From NCBI GenBank assembly GCA_030604405.1, contig JAUVVY010000016.1, positions 31,241 through 95,240 on the forward strand: a stretch of DNA of 64,000 nt, given 5' to 3'. Position numbers and translations under genes: made by a program. The stretch comes from a bacterium. Its GTDB lineage: Bacteria > Armatimonadota > Zipacnadia > Zipacnadales > UBA11051. Position 1 is the first letter of the stretch; every line of letters starts with the position of its first letter. The notes below the pieces were generated by a model. The model saw nothing but the letters and a program-made list of their open reading frames with translations. It was not told the DNA's origin and searched no databases. Positions 8,722 through 18,295 of the stretch are shown piece after piece.

Positions 8722-9681
8722 ATGAAAGACAAGATCAAGCTTTATCAAGAGACCGGACTGAAGGCCGTAGAGTATCAGTTGAGCTACCAGCAGCCCGACG
8801 GCGGCTACATCTGGAACGGCTATGCCGATGACGCGTATCACAAGCAGGCCTATTCGTGGAGCGTCGCCGGCCATCTTGCCGAAGCCCACAGGCTGCTGAA
8901 CTGGGTCCGAGATAACACGCTGCTGCCGGACGGCGAATTGAAAGCCTACAACGGGGACATCTACAAGTATTCCTGGTTTTTCCAGGGTGCGCACCGCATC
9001 GGCAGGTTCGATCTGTCGTACCCCGTCATGTCGTTTTTGCTGTCCTGCCAGGCTCCCTGCGGCGGCTTTCCGTGTCGTCCCGCCGACGAATACCTGCAGT
9101 CGCTGGCGACCTGCTGGACGGGCGTATCGGCCATCTATTTCGGACGGCTCGACGTTGCTCAGAGGGCCGCTGAGTGGGCCATCAGCATGCTCGAGCAGCA
9201 GCCCGACGAAAGCAAGTTCTACTTCCGCACCACGCGCTACGGCAAGCTTGCCACACCCGACCTCGTCCCGCAGGCGGACGCGGTACACATTGACACCACC
9301 AAGCCGAAGCAGTGGTATTGGGAAGTCGGTCTGCCGATGCAGCTCATGTGCCGGCTATACATGGCGACCGGAATCAAGAAATATCTGGACTTTGCCTGGC
9401 GCTTTTTCGAGTTCAAAGAGCGCTGCTATGAGGACGCGTTCAGCTTCGTCGGCAGTGGCAAGAGCAGCCTCGGCGCGGCGCTTCTGTACCAGATTACCGG
9501 CGAGGAGCGCGCCAGGGAAGCCGCCTGCACTTTCTGCGACTTCCTGGTCGAGACACAGTACCCGGAGGGTGGCTGGCGCGACGAGGACGAACCAGACATT
9601 CCTCTGATCTACCTGGACCACGCCGCCGAGTTCAACATCTGGCTGCAGGAGGTCTCCTCCTGCCTGGCGAGTAGGAAGTAA
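8722..9681 (+). CDS. Alpha/alpha-toroid (prenyltransferase/terpene-cyclase-like fold) protein
   Basis: A 319-residue soluble protein with repeated aromatic helical segments typical of (alpha/alpha)6 toroids: QQPDGGYIWNGY (about 24), SCQAPCGGFPCRP (about 108), ETQYPEGGWRDEDE (about 283). Such folds occur in prenyltransferase beta-subunits, terpene cyclases and polysaccharide lyases/glycosidases. I see no DXDD cyclase motif, so the reaction is unassigned. AGGAGG lies 9 bases before the ATG. The gene stands between the ferredoxin gene (divergent) and a propeller gene 36 bases downstream. Confidence 0.6.
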   Translation: MKDKIKLYQETGLKAVEYQLSYQQPDGGYIWNGYADDAYHKQAYSWSVAGHLAEAHRLLNWVRDNTLLPDGELKAYNGDIYKYSWFFQGAHRIGRFDLSYPVMSFLLSCQAPCGGFPCRPADEYLQSLATCWTGVSAIYFGRLDVAQRAAEWAISMLEQQPDESKFYFRTTRYGKLATPDLVPQADAVHIDTTKPKQWYWEVGLPMQLMCRLYMATGIKKYLDFAWRFFEFKERCYEDAFSFVGSGKSSLGAALLYQITGEERAREAACTFCDFLVETQYPEGGWRDEDEPDIPLIYLDHAAEFNIWLQEVSSCLASRK

Positions 9682-9717
9682 CAGCAGCTATTGCGCTCCG
9701 CCAAGGAGGGACGGAAC

Positions 9718-10803
9718 ATGCGCAGAATGTGGGTGTGGTGCGGTGCGTTTTCGGTATTGATGGCGATAGGCGCGGCTCCCACAGAAGACCAGAGCGCCGT
9801 ATCGAAGGCCCACAGCATTCTGTTCTACAAGGGCCTCGGCCTTCACTATATCTACCGAATGAACGCCGACGGCAGCGGACAAGCGGCGCTCAATGATGCC
9901 TGGACGTGCACACGGCGGCTCGCCCTCTCGCCCGATGGCCGCACAATTGCTGTGGTCAGGTTCGGTGGCCGGCGTCCGTCGGGTTTCCACATCTACACGC
10001 TGGGGGACGACGGTGGCAATCAGACCTGGCTTGTGCCTGGGACACACCCGGCATGGTCGCCCACAGGTGACCGGATGGCCTTCTATTATGCCGGACTGTG
10101 CGTGTTGGATACACGCTCCGGCGCGTATAGCAGGCTGGTCGCGAGCACCATCGCCGGCCCTTATATGATTGACGGGCCCGTCTGGTCGCCGGATGGCACC
10201 AGAATCGCGTTCGCCATGCTTACAGGTATTGAGCAGGGCCGGCTCCTCGGCAACATTTACCTCATCAATCCGGACGGCACCGGCTGCCAGCGCCTTACGT
10301 CACTGCACAGGTCATATGCGCCAACATGGTCACCGGATGGGGGGAGAATCGCTTTTAGCGGTGGAACAGGTCTAGATGATGGCCTCTATACAGTCAACTC
10401 CGACGGGGCTGGCCTGAAACGGCTGACAGATCGCCGTCCGACGCGTGGAAATATCGCCTGGTCGCCCGATGGCAAAAGGATTGCGCTGGCTGGCCTGGAT
10501 AAACAACTGAGGCCCGCTTTCTCCGTGGACACGCCGGGTGAGGCGAAGCCCGCAAGCAAAGGGCTTCATGTCATAAACGCCGATGGCAGTGGCCTGCAGT
10601 GGCTCACCAGTAGTGAGAGCCTACTGGTATCCGATGTAACGTGGTCACCTGATGGTGGCAGGATCGCTTTCAGCGGCCACCTGCGGACGACAGTAGATGT
10701 CTACGCGATCAACGCCGACGGCACGGGCCTGAGCAAGCTGACAGACGACGGGCAGAGTCACGCGCCCGTGTGGGCACCACGGACGCCGCAGGCGGATAAC
10801 TGA
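9718..10803 (+). CDS. Secreted TolB-like WD40 (PD40) beta-propeller protein A
   Basis: A 361-residue protein with a signal peptide (MRRMWVWCGAFSVLMAIGAAP) and about six PD40/TolB-like repeats of the form WSPDGxRIAF (near 56, 110, 146, 200, 243, 306) alternating with INADGTGLxxLT strands. Such propellers bind proteins or glycans; no enzyme motif is visible. The ATG at 9718 follows AAGGAGGG at 9701-9708. It is a paralogue of the protein encoded at 13636-14688: both end in APRxPQADN, and both are followed by the same oxidoreductase 5' sequence. This indicates a segmental duplication. Confidence 0.82.
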   Translation: MRRMWVWCGAFSVLMAIGAAPTEDQSAVSKAHSILFYKGLGLHYIYRMNADGSGQAALNDAWTCTRRLALSPDGRTIAVVRFGGRRPSGFHIYTLGDDGGNQTWLVPGTHPAWSPTGDRMAFYYAGLCVLDTRSGAYSRLVASTIAGPYMIDGPVWSPDGTRIAFAMLTGIEQGRLLGNIYLINPDGTGCQRLTSLHRSYAPTWSPDGGRIAFSGGTGLDDGLYTVNSDGAGLKRLTDRRPTRGNIAWSPDGKRIALAGLDKQLRPAFSVDTPGEAKPASKGLHVINADGSGLQWLTSSESLLVSDVTWSPDGGRIAFSGHLRTTVDVYAINADGTGLSKLTDDGQSHAPVWAPRTPQADN

Positions 10804-10836
10804 CTCGAATCTCGACTACGAAGGAATGAGGAAGCA

Positions 10837-11037
10837 GTGGCAGATAAACTGCAATTCGGCCTGATTGGCTGCGGGTCACAGGGGCGCTTTTTGTCCGAAG
10901 GGCTCAGGATGACCGACAAAGCGGACCTGGTCGCATGCGCTGATCCGAACTCTGAGGCTGCACAGACGGCGCTAGCCCGGTGCGGCTATCAGAAAGCCTA
11001 CGACAGCGCGGAGGCGATGCCGATCGAGCAAGCATAA
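10837..11037 (+). pseudogene. Truncated duplicate of a Gfo/Idh/MocA oxidoreductase 5' end
   Basis: The GTG start and the first about 60 codons repeat the start of the intact oxidoreductase gene at 14722: I count 11 differences in about 184 bases, most silent. The frame then diverges after SAEAM and stops after five unrelated codons. The Rossmann motif GLIGCGSQGRF is present, but no catalytic EKP motif or C-terminal domain remains. The similarity extends upstream through GAAGGAATGAGGAAGCA to the end of the propeller gene. This is a relic of a duplication or recombination event; a functional 66-residue product is unlikely. Confidence 0.85.
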
Positions 11038-11107
11038 TATGATATAATCGTACGGCACAGCCTCAGCCGCGCTGGTGTCCACTGATTGAGCGCAGGGAGT
11101 GACAGTT

Positions 11108-13504
11108 ATGATCCATCGGAGGCCTGCTTGCCTGCCGCTTTTGCTTGTTGTGCTTCTCTGGCTTTCTGCTCCCGTACTGGGAGATCCGGTCACCATCACC
11201 GGCCACGTCCTCGGCCCTGACGACCAACCGGTGCCGCACGCGCAGGTGCTGGTCAAGTACCGAGATCCCGGCGACTCGCTGCTAACGGCACAGGCCGCAT
11301 CCGATGCGACCGGAAACTTCTCGGTCTCTTTCGATGTCGGGGATCCTACCAAACCTGTCACTGTAGCGGCAGTGAAGGATGGACTGGCGGTTGCGTGGAA
11401 GGCGGCCGAGCCGGGAGACGATGTTACGATTAAGCTCGGGGCTGACCTGGTCGCTTGCGCGGGCACAGTGACCGATCCCGAGGGCAATCCCGTTGTCGGG
11501 GCGGACGTATGGGTGCGAATGGTGCGCCGTGGCCGCACTGACGAAGGACCAGGGCGGCTGTTCGTCGGAAGCGAAGAGCGGCTGTGGCTCGGGGATGAGT
11601 CATTTCTGCGTGACACCACAGACGCAGTGGGCCGCTACGAAATCACGTCTCTGCCTCCCGGCACCACCGTCAACATTGAGGCAGTCGCGGAGGGCCGGGA
11701 GTTCATCATAATGTTCGACCCGATACCCGCCGACAGTCGAGACATCAGCATTGTTCTGCGGCGAGAAGCCGTCATCTCCGGGCGCATAACTCAGGACGGG
11801 GAGCCGGTCGCCGGCGTCAAGGTATCCTGTTTTTCGCGAGGCCGTCCCCCTGGTCACGGTTCGGCAGTCTCGGCGGAAGACGGTACTTACGAAATGGCCC
11901 ATCTGCCGCCAGCCACTTACGACGCGATATTCTTCCCACCCGAAGGCTTGGTTGCTCGCGCGCTCGAGGGAGTCGAGCTAAAGCCGGGAGATCACTTCAC
12001 CTCGGGCGACGCGGAGCTTATTGCTGGCGGGCTCGTTCAGGGCACGGTGGTAGCCGCCGATACTGGACGCCCCTTTCCCGGAGCTTCCGTCTCCGCTTAC
12101 GGCCCGTCCCGGCCGGAGCCCTGCGGCCGCGCCGAGGGCACGCACGCCGACGAGTCCGGCCGCTACACTCTGCGCCTGGCGCCGGGCCGCAACAAGATCT
12201 TTAGCCACGGGATGCCCGGCTATCCATGGTCACGGGTTGAGCCAAAGCAACAGTGGGTGGAGATCGTAGATGGACAGACGGTGACCGCTGTGGACGTAGT
12301 CCTGCACCCGCTGCTTCAAGTGCGCGGCCAGGTTCTTTTGCCCGACGGGCAGCCCGCTGCAGGTGTGGGAGTAGGTGGCATCGGCATTCGCTACCCGCAG
12401 GACTACACTGGCGTGCCCTCGTTGGAGTTCAAGGCCTCCGCATTCCGAGGCAAGACTGATGACCGGGGCTACTTTGAACTGCAGTTCGAACGCATTAGCG
12501 GCTCTTTCGGCTGGTGGCTGATCGCATGGGCTCCCCAGCGCGGTCTGGCCGCACAGCTTGCCATGCCGGCCAATAGGGTGGCTAAGGAACCCATACAGAT
12601 GCGCTTAGAAGACGGCGCATACTTGGTCGCCAGTATGGTGGATACGGAGGGCCGCCCCGTGCCGGATGTGCCGGTCACCATCAGCCTATCGTCTGACGAC
12701 CGCATTCATCACGGGTACCTGTGGGGGGATCGCACGGACGAGCAGGGCCGCGTCAGGGTCGGTCCATTGCCTCCCGGCCTATACGCGCACGTGGGGCTCC
12801 GCGACAAGTTTAGCACCTTGGCTGTTGAGTTCAGAAGAGACAGCGTCTTCGCCACCGCCGGAGGCGAGCACGAGTTGGCGGCGATTGTGCTGAACCTGCA
12901 GGGCCGTCGCATTGAAGGCTGGGTCGGCGATGAGGGGCGCCGCCCGGTGAAAGACGCTTATGTGTTCGCCTCGGGGTTGGAAGAACCGGCCCGCACTGAT
13001 GATGAGGGCAATTTCGAGCTGACCGGCCTGCCGGCTTTGGGCAAAGTCTGGCTTGTCGCCATGCACGCGACTGAGCCACTTTTCGCGGCGGAGAATGTTG
13101 ACCCCGATTGGGAGTACCAGCCCGGTTTGACATTACGGCCTCCGGTAAGCGCCACCGGCCGCGTTGTGGACGAAAACGGCCGGCCGATAGAGGGCGCCAG
13201 GCTGCGTGGCCATCCGGAGTTCCCCATAAGCTGGACGGGCGAGCGCGGGTCGGGCGCGTTCAGTTACCCCTGCGATTGGGAAAATGACCTGCGCCAGCGG
13301 CTCGGGCAGCGAGGACCCTTACCCTTCCTGCACTCCGAAACTGATGCGGACGGCAAGTGGCATGTCGAGGGCCTGATCCCCGGCGCGCAATACGTGTTCT
13401 GGGTTTATGAACTCGCGGACGGCGCTGATGTGTACCGACGTTGTCAATTCATTGCCGACCCACACACAACCACGGATGCGGGCGAGATCGTGGTAAAATT
13501 TTAG
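11108..13504 (+). CDS. Secreted multi-domain carboxypeptidase-regulatory-like repeat protein
   Basis: A 798-residue protein with a signal peptide (MIHRRPACLPLLLVVLLWL, cleavage near LGD) followed by tandem beta-sandwich units of the CarboxypepD_reg / CnaB-like type. Recurring motifs are ITGHVLGPDDQPVPHAQV, GTVTDPEGNPVVGADV, ISGRITQDGEPVAGVKV, VRGQVLLPDGQPAAGVGV and ATGRVVDENGRPIEGARL, each with a TDExGxYxxxxLPPG strand. About seven or eight units fill the chain. No catalytic domain is seen, so it is probably a cell-surface or periplasmic scaffold or binding protein. The ATG at 11108 follows GCAGGGAG. A TATAAT sits at 11043-11048 without a clear -35. It is inserted between the two halves of a duplicated propeller/oxidoreductase segment. 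Confidence 0.82.
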   Translation: MIHRRPACLPLLLVVLLWLSAPVLGDPVTITGHVLGPDDQPVPHAQVLVKYRDPGDSLLTAQAASDATGNFSVSFDVGDPTKPVTVAAVKDGLAVAWKAAEPGDDVTIKLGADLVACAGTVTDPEGNPVVGADVWVRMVRRGRTDEGPGRLFVGSEERLWLGDESFLRDTTDAVGRYEITSLPPGTTVNIEAVAEGREFIIMFDPIPADSRDISIVLRREAVISGRITQDGEPVAGVKVSCFSRGRPPGHGSAVSAEDGTYEMAHLPPATYDAIFFPPEGLVARALEGVELKPGDHFTSGDAELIAGGLVQGTVVAADTGRPFPGASVSAYGPSRPEPCGRAEGTHADESGRYTLRLAPGRNKIFSHGMPGYPWSRVEPKQQWVEIVDGQTVTAVDVVLHPLLQVRGQVLLPDGQPAAGVGVGGIGIRYPQDYTGVPSLEFKASAFRGKTDDRGYFELQFERISGSFGWWLIAWAPQRGLAAQLAMPANRVAKEPIQMRLEDGAYLVASMVDTEGRPVPDVPVTISLSSDDRIHHGYLWGDRTDEQGRVRVGPLPPGLYAHVGLRDKFSTLAVEFRRDSVFATAGGEHELAAIVLNLQGRRIEGWVGDEGRRPVKDAYVFASGLEEPARTDDEGNFELTGLPALGKVWLVAMHATEPLFAAENVDPDWEYQPGLTLRPPVSATGRVVDENGRPIEGARLRGHPEFPISWTGERGSGAFSYPCDWENDLRQRLGQRGPLPFLHSETDADGKWHVEGLIPGAQYVFWVYELADGADVYRRCQFIADPHTTTDAGEIVVKF

Positions 13505-13635
13505 GCACCGGTGGTACCACAGTTGCATGAAGCTCGTCACTCCCAGAAGGTGACGACGGGCAGCAGATGATGTGGACAGCCCTGATCAATAGGCCCCGTA
13601 GATCAGAGCGTCCTCCCACGAGACGGAGGTGCGAA

Positions 13636-14688
13636 ATGCACAACCTGCGCAACTGTTGGATGGTAGTATTGGTAGCAACCTGGCTTGCTGCAGCGGCCTA
13701 TACGCAGGACAGCAGCGAGGCACAATCCGACACGATTCTTTTCCGCAGTTGGCGCGACGGAGAGTACAGCCTGTACCTGAGAGAGGTTGACGCTGCCACG
13801 GCGGATGTCAAGATCAGCGACGATGCGGCGTCCGACCTGGCAGGCGTATGGTCTCCTGATGGCCGTCGTATCGCCTTTCTGAGAGGCTATCCTTTCACTG
13901 GCCAGGTAACTCCCGGGAATCCCCCTACTCCGCCTCCACCTTTTTCGATCTGCATAATCCACGTCATGGACGCCGATGGGAGCAATCTAACGGAAGTGAC
14001 ACCGGGCGGACTCCTCTGTTGGTCCCCGGACGGGACCAAGATTGCATTCACCTACTACGGAAGGTTGCAGACAGTTAATGTTGACGGGACGGACTTGAGC
14101 ACCGTAGTCGAAGATCCCGATCCACGTCATGCTCCCGCCTGGTCACCGGACGGAACCAGAATTGCCTTCGCGGCACGGGACAACGAGAAGAAAAGTGACC
14201 TGTACCTGGTCAACGCAGACGGGACTAATCTGCGCCGGCTGACCAATCTGGACTGCGTACTTCACCCGACGTGGTCACCGGACGGCGCGACCATCGCGTT
14301 GATCAAGCGGCGACCTGGCGTCACGGGTATCTATGTGATAGACCCTGACGCGGGTCCAGCCGAGTGCATCGCTGAACTGAAGCCGAACGCTGGACTCGAC
14401 TGGTCCTCTGACGGAACGAAAATAGCATTCTCCGCCAGCGATGGCCTCTACACCGTCAGGCCGGATGGCACGGATCTAGTGAAGCTGCTTGATAAGCGGG
14501 AAATCTGGACAGTGGACTGGTCGCCCGACAGCAAGAGAATTGCTTTCGATGTCGCCAAAGAGGGGCTCCTCGATGTCGAGAGCATCTACATCATAAACGC
14601 CGACGGCACCGATCTCATCAAGCTGACGCATAGCAACCTGGATGGGGACCCGCAATGGGCGCCACGGGTGCCGCAGGCGGACAACTGA
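13636..14688 (+). CDS. Secreted TolB-like WD40 (PD40) beta-propeller protein B
   Basis: A 350-residue paralogue of the propeller at 9718. It has a signal peptide (NCWMVVLVATWLAAAAY) and about six WSPDGxxIAF repeats with INADGT-type connecting strands, ending WAPRVPQADN. The ATG at 13636 is 5 bases after GGAGGT; the longer frame from 13567 lacks a ribosome-binding site and would bury the signal peptide. No enzyme motif. The oxidoreductase gene begins 33 bases downstream, the same spacing as in the duplicated unit at 10803-10837. Confidence 0.82.
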   Translation: MHNLRNCWMVVLVATWLAAAAYTQDSSEAQSDTILFRSWRDGEYSLYLREVDAATADVKISDDAASDLAGVWSPDGRRIAFLRGYPFTGQVTPGNPPTPPPPFSICIIHVMDADGSNLTEVTPGGLLCWSPDGTKIAFTYYGRLQTVNVDGTDLSTVVEDPDPRHAPAWSPDGTRIAFAARDNEKKSDLYLVNADGTNLRRLTNLDCVLHPTWSPDGATIALIKRRPGVTGIYVIDPDAGPAECIAELKPNAGLDWSSDGTKIAFSASDGLYTVRPDGTDLVKLLDKREIWTVDWSPDSKRIAFDVAKEGLLDVESIYIINADGTDLIKLTHSNLDGDPQWAPRVPQADN

Positions 14689-14721
14689 CTCAAATCTCGA
14701 CTGCGAAGGAATGAGGAAGCA

Positions 14722-15765
14722 GTGGCAGATAAACTACAATTCGGCCTGATCGGCTGTGGTTCACAGGGGCGCTTCTTGTCCGAAGGGCTGAAGATGACCG
14801 ACAAAGCGGACCTGGTCGCATGCGCTGATCCGAACTCTGAGGCGGCGCAGACGGCGACAGCCCGGTGCGGCTATCAGAAAGCCTACGACAGCGCGGAGGC
14901 GATGCTGGATGATGCCGCGATTGATGCCGTCATCGTTGCCACAATCCACGACCAGTTGCAGCCGATGGCACTCGCCGCCGTCAAAGCCGGCAAGCATACC
15001 TTTGTCGAAAAGCCGATGGCGCTGAACGCGAGCGACGGCCAGGCGCTTGTGGATTCTGCAAAGCAGGCCGATGTCAAGCTGATGGTCGGCTACACGCTGC
15101 GCTTTATGCCGGAGCGGATCCTGATGAAGCGGCTGCTGGACGAGGGGGCAATAGGCGAGATAACGCACGTCAGCGCCGGCCAGTGCATCGGCTTCAGCGG
15201 CGACCACTGGCTCAATGATCCTAAGCACGGCGGCGGGCCGCTGTTTTATATCGGCTCTCATGCCATTGACAATGCACTGTGGATGATCGGCCGCAAGCCC
15301 ACGCGGGTGTTTGCCGATGTCCACCGGCCTGACGACGCCCACGCCGAGGCCAGCGCCGATGCGGTCATCAGCTTCGAGGGCGGACTGTCGCTGCATGCGT
15401 GTACATCATATCGCAGCGGCTGCTCCTACGGCTGGCTCGATATCATCGGCACAGCGGGCCGCATGCGCTGCGAGTGGCAGAGCCGCCGCCTCTACATCCA
15501 CAGCCAAAAGATCGAGGCCTACAAGCAGCCTACCGAGCTGGAGGTACCGCTACAGCCGTACATACCGGCGCTGCCTGCCACGGCTATCGGCAGCCTCGCT
15601 GCCTTCAGGTATCTGCCGATGTGGGCCGCCGAGATGCACGAGTTCGCCGACGCCATCAGCCAACAGCGCGAGCCGTCAGTCACCGGCGAGGACGGGGTAG
15701 TCCTCCTGCAGGTCGCTGACGCGATATTCGAATCAGGCCGTACCGGGGAGCCGGTAGCAATCTAG
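14722..15765 (+). CDS. Gfo/Idh/MocA-family oxidoreductase (intact copy)
   Basis: A 347-residue NAD(P)-dependent dehydrogenase of the glucose-fructose oxidoreductase / inositol dehydrogenase family. It has an N-terminal Rossmann fold (GLIGCGSQGRF, about 8-18), the family motif VEKPMALN (about 94-101) with the conserved Lys, and a C-terminal substrate domain with DHWLNDPKHGGGPLFYIGSHAID (about 154-176, split here only for reading: it contains the usual GGG-L-D-G/S-H). GTG start with GAGG 8 bases upstream. It probably oxidises or isomerises a sugar, sugar acid or inositol. Its 5' end is duplicated at 10837. Confidence 0.88.
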   Translation: MADKLQFGLIGCGSQGRFLSEGLKMTDKADLVACADPNSEAAQTATARCGYQKAYDSAEAMLDDAAIDAVIVATIHDQLQPMALAAVKAGKHTFVEKPMALNASDGQALVDSAKQADVKLMVGYTLRFMPERILMKRLLDEGAIGEITHVSAGQCIGFSGDHWLNDPKHGGGPLFYIGSHAIDNALWMIGRKPTRVFADVHRPDDAHAEASADAVISFEGGLSLHACTSYRSGCSYGWLDIIGTAGRMRCEWQSRRLYIHSQKIEAYKQPTELEVPLQPYIPALPATAIGSLAAFRYLPMWAAEMHEFADAISQQREPSVTGEDGVVLLQVADAIFESGRTGEPVAI

Positions 15766-15982
15766 TGGTGATTCTCAAGATTCATGCTGCATTGCCTGCA
15801 AGCGCCGTTGTAGGGCGCGGCGGTCGTAGAATGCCTGACGACTCAACGACAACGACGACGGGCTGGAAAGCCTGACCCACGCGACGGCTAACTACAAGAA
15901 AGAGCGAAGCGTCTTAAGCGAACTTGCACAACTTAGCACTAGCTCCCATCGCTTTCGAACTGTCTGCAGGAGGCAAGACAAC

Positions 15983-18295
15983 ATGACCCGCACCACACCG
16001 GACTCATCCACCCATGATACAAGCTCATGGCACAAGCTCATCCATCACAAGGCTCCCACCCAGTGGTGCGACGGCTTCCCTCTCGGCAACGGCACGCTCG
16101 GCGTCATGGTCTGGGGCGATGGCGACCCTCTCGCTTTCACCCTCGACCATGCCGACCTCTGGGATTTGCGCAACAACACCGAGATCGCCGACCATCCCGA
16201 ATACAACTACGCCGGCCTGCGCCGCGCCGTCGCCGAGGGCCGCTTCAAGCAGCTCGAAGAGGCAGTCGAGATGACTGACTATCCGGGTAGTCCTCACGCT
16301 CCCACCAAACTCTACATCGGCCGGGTGGAACTCGACCTCGGTCAGGCCCAGGAGTACCTCTGCTCCCTCGACCTCGACACCGCCACTGTCTTCGGCTCCC
16401 TTCGCACTGCCGATGCCGAGCACGAGATTCGCGCCTTTGTCCACCATGACCGCGACGTCTTCTGCCTCCGCGTTGACAATGTGGCCGCCGGTGCCGGCGT
16501 CCGGCTTATCCCCATGACTCAGACGTGCGAGGAGTTGCAGCAGCTCGGCCATCCTGACCCGTGCTTCAGCGAAGAGGCAAACCTCCGCCTGATGGTCCAG
16601 GAGATCCCTGAAGGGCCCTGCTACGCCGTGGCGTTCAACACCGATGGGCCCGACTTCTTCTTCGCCGTGGCCATCGCCGACAGCGCAGATGTAGCCAGCG
16701 CACAGGCCCGCGATCTATGGTCTCAGGCCGCTGACACAGGCTTCGACGCGCTCGCCGAAGAACACCTCGCTTCATGGCGCGAGTTCTGGTCCGCCTCTGC
16801 CGTCTATCTACCCGAGCAGCGCTTCGAGTTCCTGTGGTACTACGGCCTCTACCTGCTCGCCTGCTCATCTCGCCGCGGCCATCTGCCACCCGGGCTTCAG
16901 GGAGTCTGGGCAATGGACGGCGTCGCTCCGCCCTGGCATGGCGACTATCATAATGACATGAACGTTCAGGAGACCTTCTGGCCTGCCGGCACAACCGGCC
17001 ACATTGATCTGCTCGACACCTGGTGCGACTTCATGTTCGATGTGATGCCGGCGGCCCGCGATTTCACCCGCGACTTCTTCGGCACCGAGGGCACATTCTG
17101 GCCGTGTGCCAACTATCCCGGCTACCATACCAACGTCTCGCTGCACTGGGGCGCGGTCAAGTTCGGCTGGAGCCACACCGGATGGCTCGCCTGGCTCGTC
17201 TGGCTCCGCTGGCGCTACAGCATGGATACCGCATGGCTGCGCGAGATCGGCTACCCGCTGATGGTGGATTTCTGGAGGTTCTACGAGGCGAATCTGGAAC
17301 CGGGCGATGACGGCTGCCTCCACATCCCGCTTTCCAACAGCCCCGAATACCGCAGCGACAGCGCCGCTGCCTGGTGCTGCGACCCCAACGTTGACATCGC
17401 CCTGATCCGCCGCACCTGTGACTGGCTCATCGAGTTCGAGCAGGCTCTCGGCCTCGACGAACTGACCACGGCTGCCCAGACGGTTCATGACGGCGTCATG
17501 CCGTATCATCTGACCGACGAGGATGTACTGTGCCTGTGGCAGGATCATCCGCTGGATGAATCCCATCGTCATCCCAGCCATCTCATGGCCATTCATCCCG
17601 CGATGGACCTCACCATAGACGGCGACGAGCGCACCCGCCGGATCATCAACGCCAGTGTCACGCACTTCTTCTGCCTCGGCCAGTACCTGTGGGGGGGACA
17701 CACCTACGCCCAACTCATCAGTTTCGCCGCCGTACTCGGCCGCTCAGGATGGGCCTACGACAGCTTGCTCCAGTATGCCGAGCACTGGATCGGACCGAAT
17801 GCTCTCTACTTCAACCGCGATTTCAAACGCACCGGCGCGACCGGCTTCTGCCTCCCCGAAGACGAAGAGGGCCTCGCTCCCTTCACCATGGAATCGTGTT
17901 GCGGCGTCACCCAGGGCATTTGCGACATGCTGGTGCACGGTTGGAACGATCTCATCCGCATATTCCCCGCCGTGCCGCAGCACTGGCGTGATGTGGCCTT
18001 CCGCGACCTGGTCACCGAGGGCGCATTCAGGGTCTCGGCCGTCCGCCGTGACGGCGAGACGGTCTGGGTGCAGATTACCGCTGGGGTTGACCGTCACCTT
18101 TGCCTCAAAGACCCATTTGCCGGAGCTGAGGTCACCATCACGGGCTGCGAGACGCGCCGCGAGGGGGACACTATCGTCGCCGACCTCAGGCAGGGCCAGC
18201 AACTCGCCCTGCAGCGCGAGGGCATATCCATCAGCCTTGACGAAGCTGCCGACTTCGTCCATCGCAGCGACACTTCACTTCTGGGCCTGCACTAG
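15983..18295 (+). CDS. GH95-like glycosidase (alpha-L-fucosidase family)
   Basis: A 770-residue protein without an obvious signal peptide. The N-terminal KLIHHKAPTQWCDGFPLGN (about 17) resembles the WxxAxPIGNG start of the GH95/GH65N-2 beta domain. The (alpha/alpha)6 barrel contains LQGVWAMDGVAPPWHGDYH (about 308), then NDMNVQETFWPA, equivalent to the DYHxNINLQMNYW active-site block of GH95. HRHPSHLMAIHP (about 530) is the Glu/His region, and ESCCGVTQGICDMLVHGW with IFPAVPQHW (about 635-660) closes the barrel. It probably releases fucose or a similar deoxysugar/galactose from glycans. AGGAGG precedes the ATG. Its last bases directly abut a transposase remnant (18275 onward), so the natural 3' end may have been altered. 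Confidence 0.8.
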   Translation: MTRTTPDSSTHDTSSWHKLIHHKAPTQWCDGFPLGNGTLGVMVWGDGDPLAFTLDHADLWDLRNNTEIADHPEYNYAGLRRAVAEGRFKQLEEAVEMTDYPGSPHAPTKLYIGRVELDLGQAQEYLCSLDLDTATVFGSLRTADAEHEIRAFVHHDRDVFCLRVDNVAAGAGVRLIPMTQTCEELQQLGHPDPCFSEEANLRLMVQEIPEGPCYAVAFNTDGPDFFFAVAIADSADVASAQARDLWSQAADTGFDALAEEHLASWREFWSASAVYLPEQRFEFLWYYGLYLLACSSRRGHLPPGLQGVWAMDGVAPPWHGDYHNDMNVQETFWPAGTTGHIDLLDTWCDFMFDVMPAARDFTRDFFGTEGTFWPCANYPGYHTNVSLHWGAVKFGWSHTGWLAWLVWLRWRYSMDTAWLREIGYPLMVDFWRFYEANLEPGDDGCLHIPLSNSPEYRSDSAAAWCCDPNVDIALIRRTCDWLIEFEQALGLDELTTAAQTVHDGVMPYHLTDEDVLCLWQDHPLDESHRHPSHLMAIHPAMDLTIDGDERTRRIINASVTHFFCLGQYLWGGHTYAQLISFAAVLGRSGWAYDSLLQYAEHWIGPNALYFNRDFKRTGATGFCLPEDEEGLAPFTMESCCGVTQGICDMLVHGWNDLIRIFPAVPQHWRDVAFRDLVTEGAFRVSAVRRDGETVWVQITAGVDRHLCLKDPFAGAEVTITGCETRREGDTIVADLRQGQQLALQREGISISLDEAADFVHRSDTSLLGLH

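Noticed and set aside
16865..17713. Minus-strand frame (282 codons) opposite the GH95-like gene
   Set aside because: Antisense to conserved glycosidase motifs; no start context.
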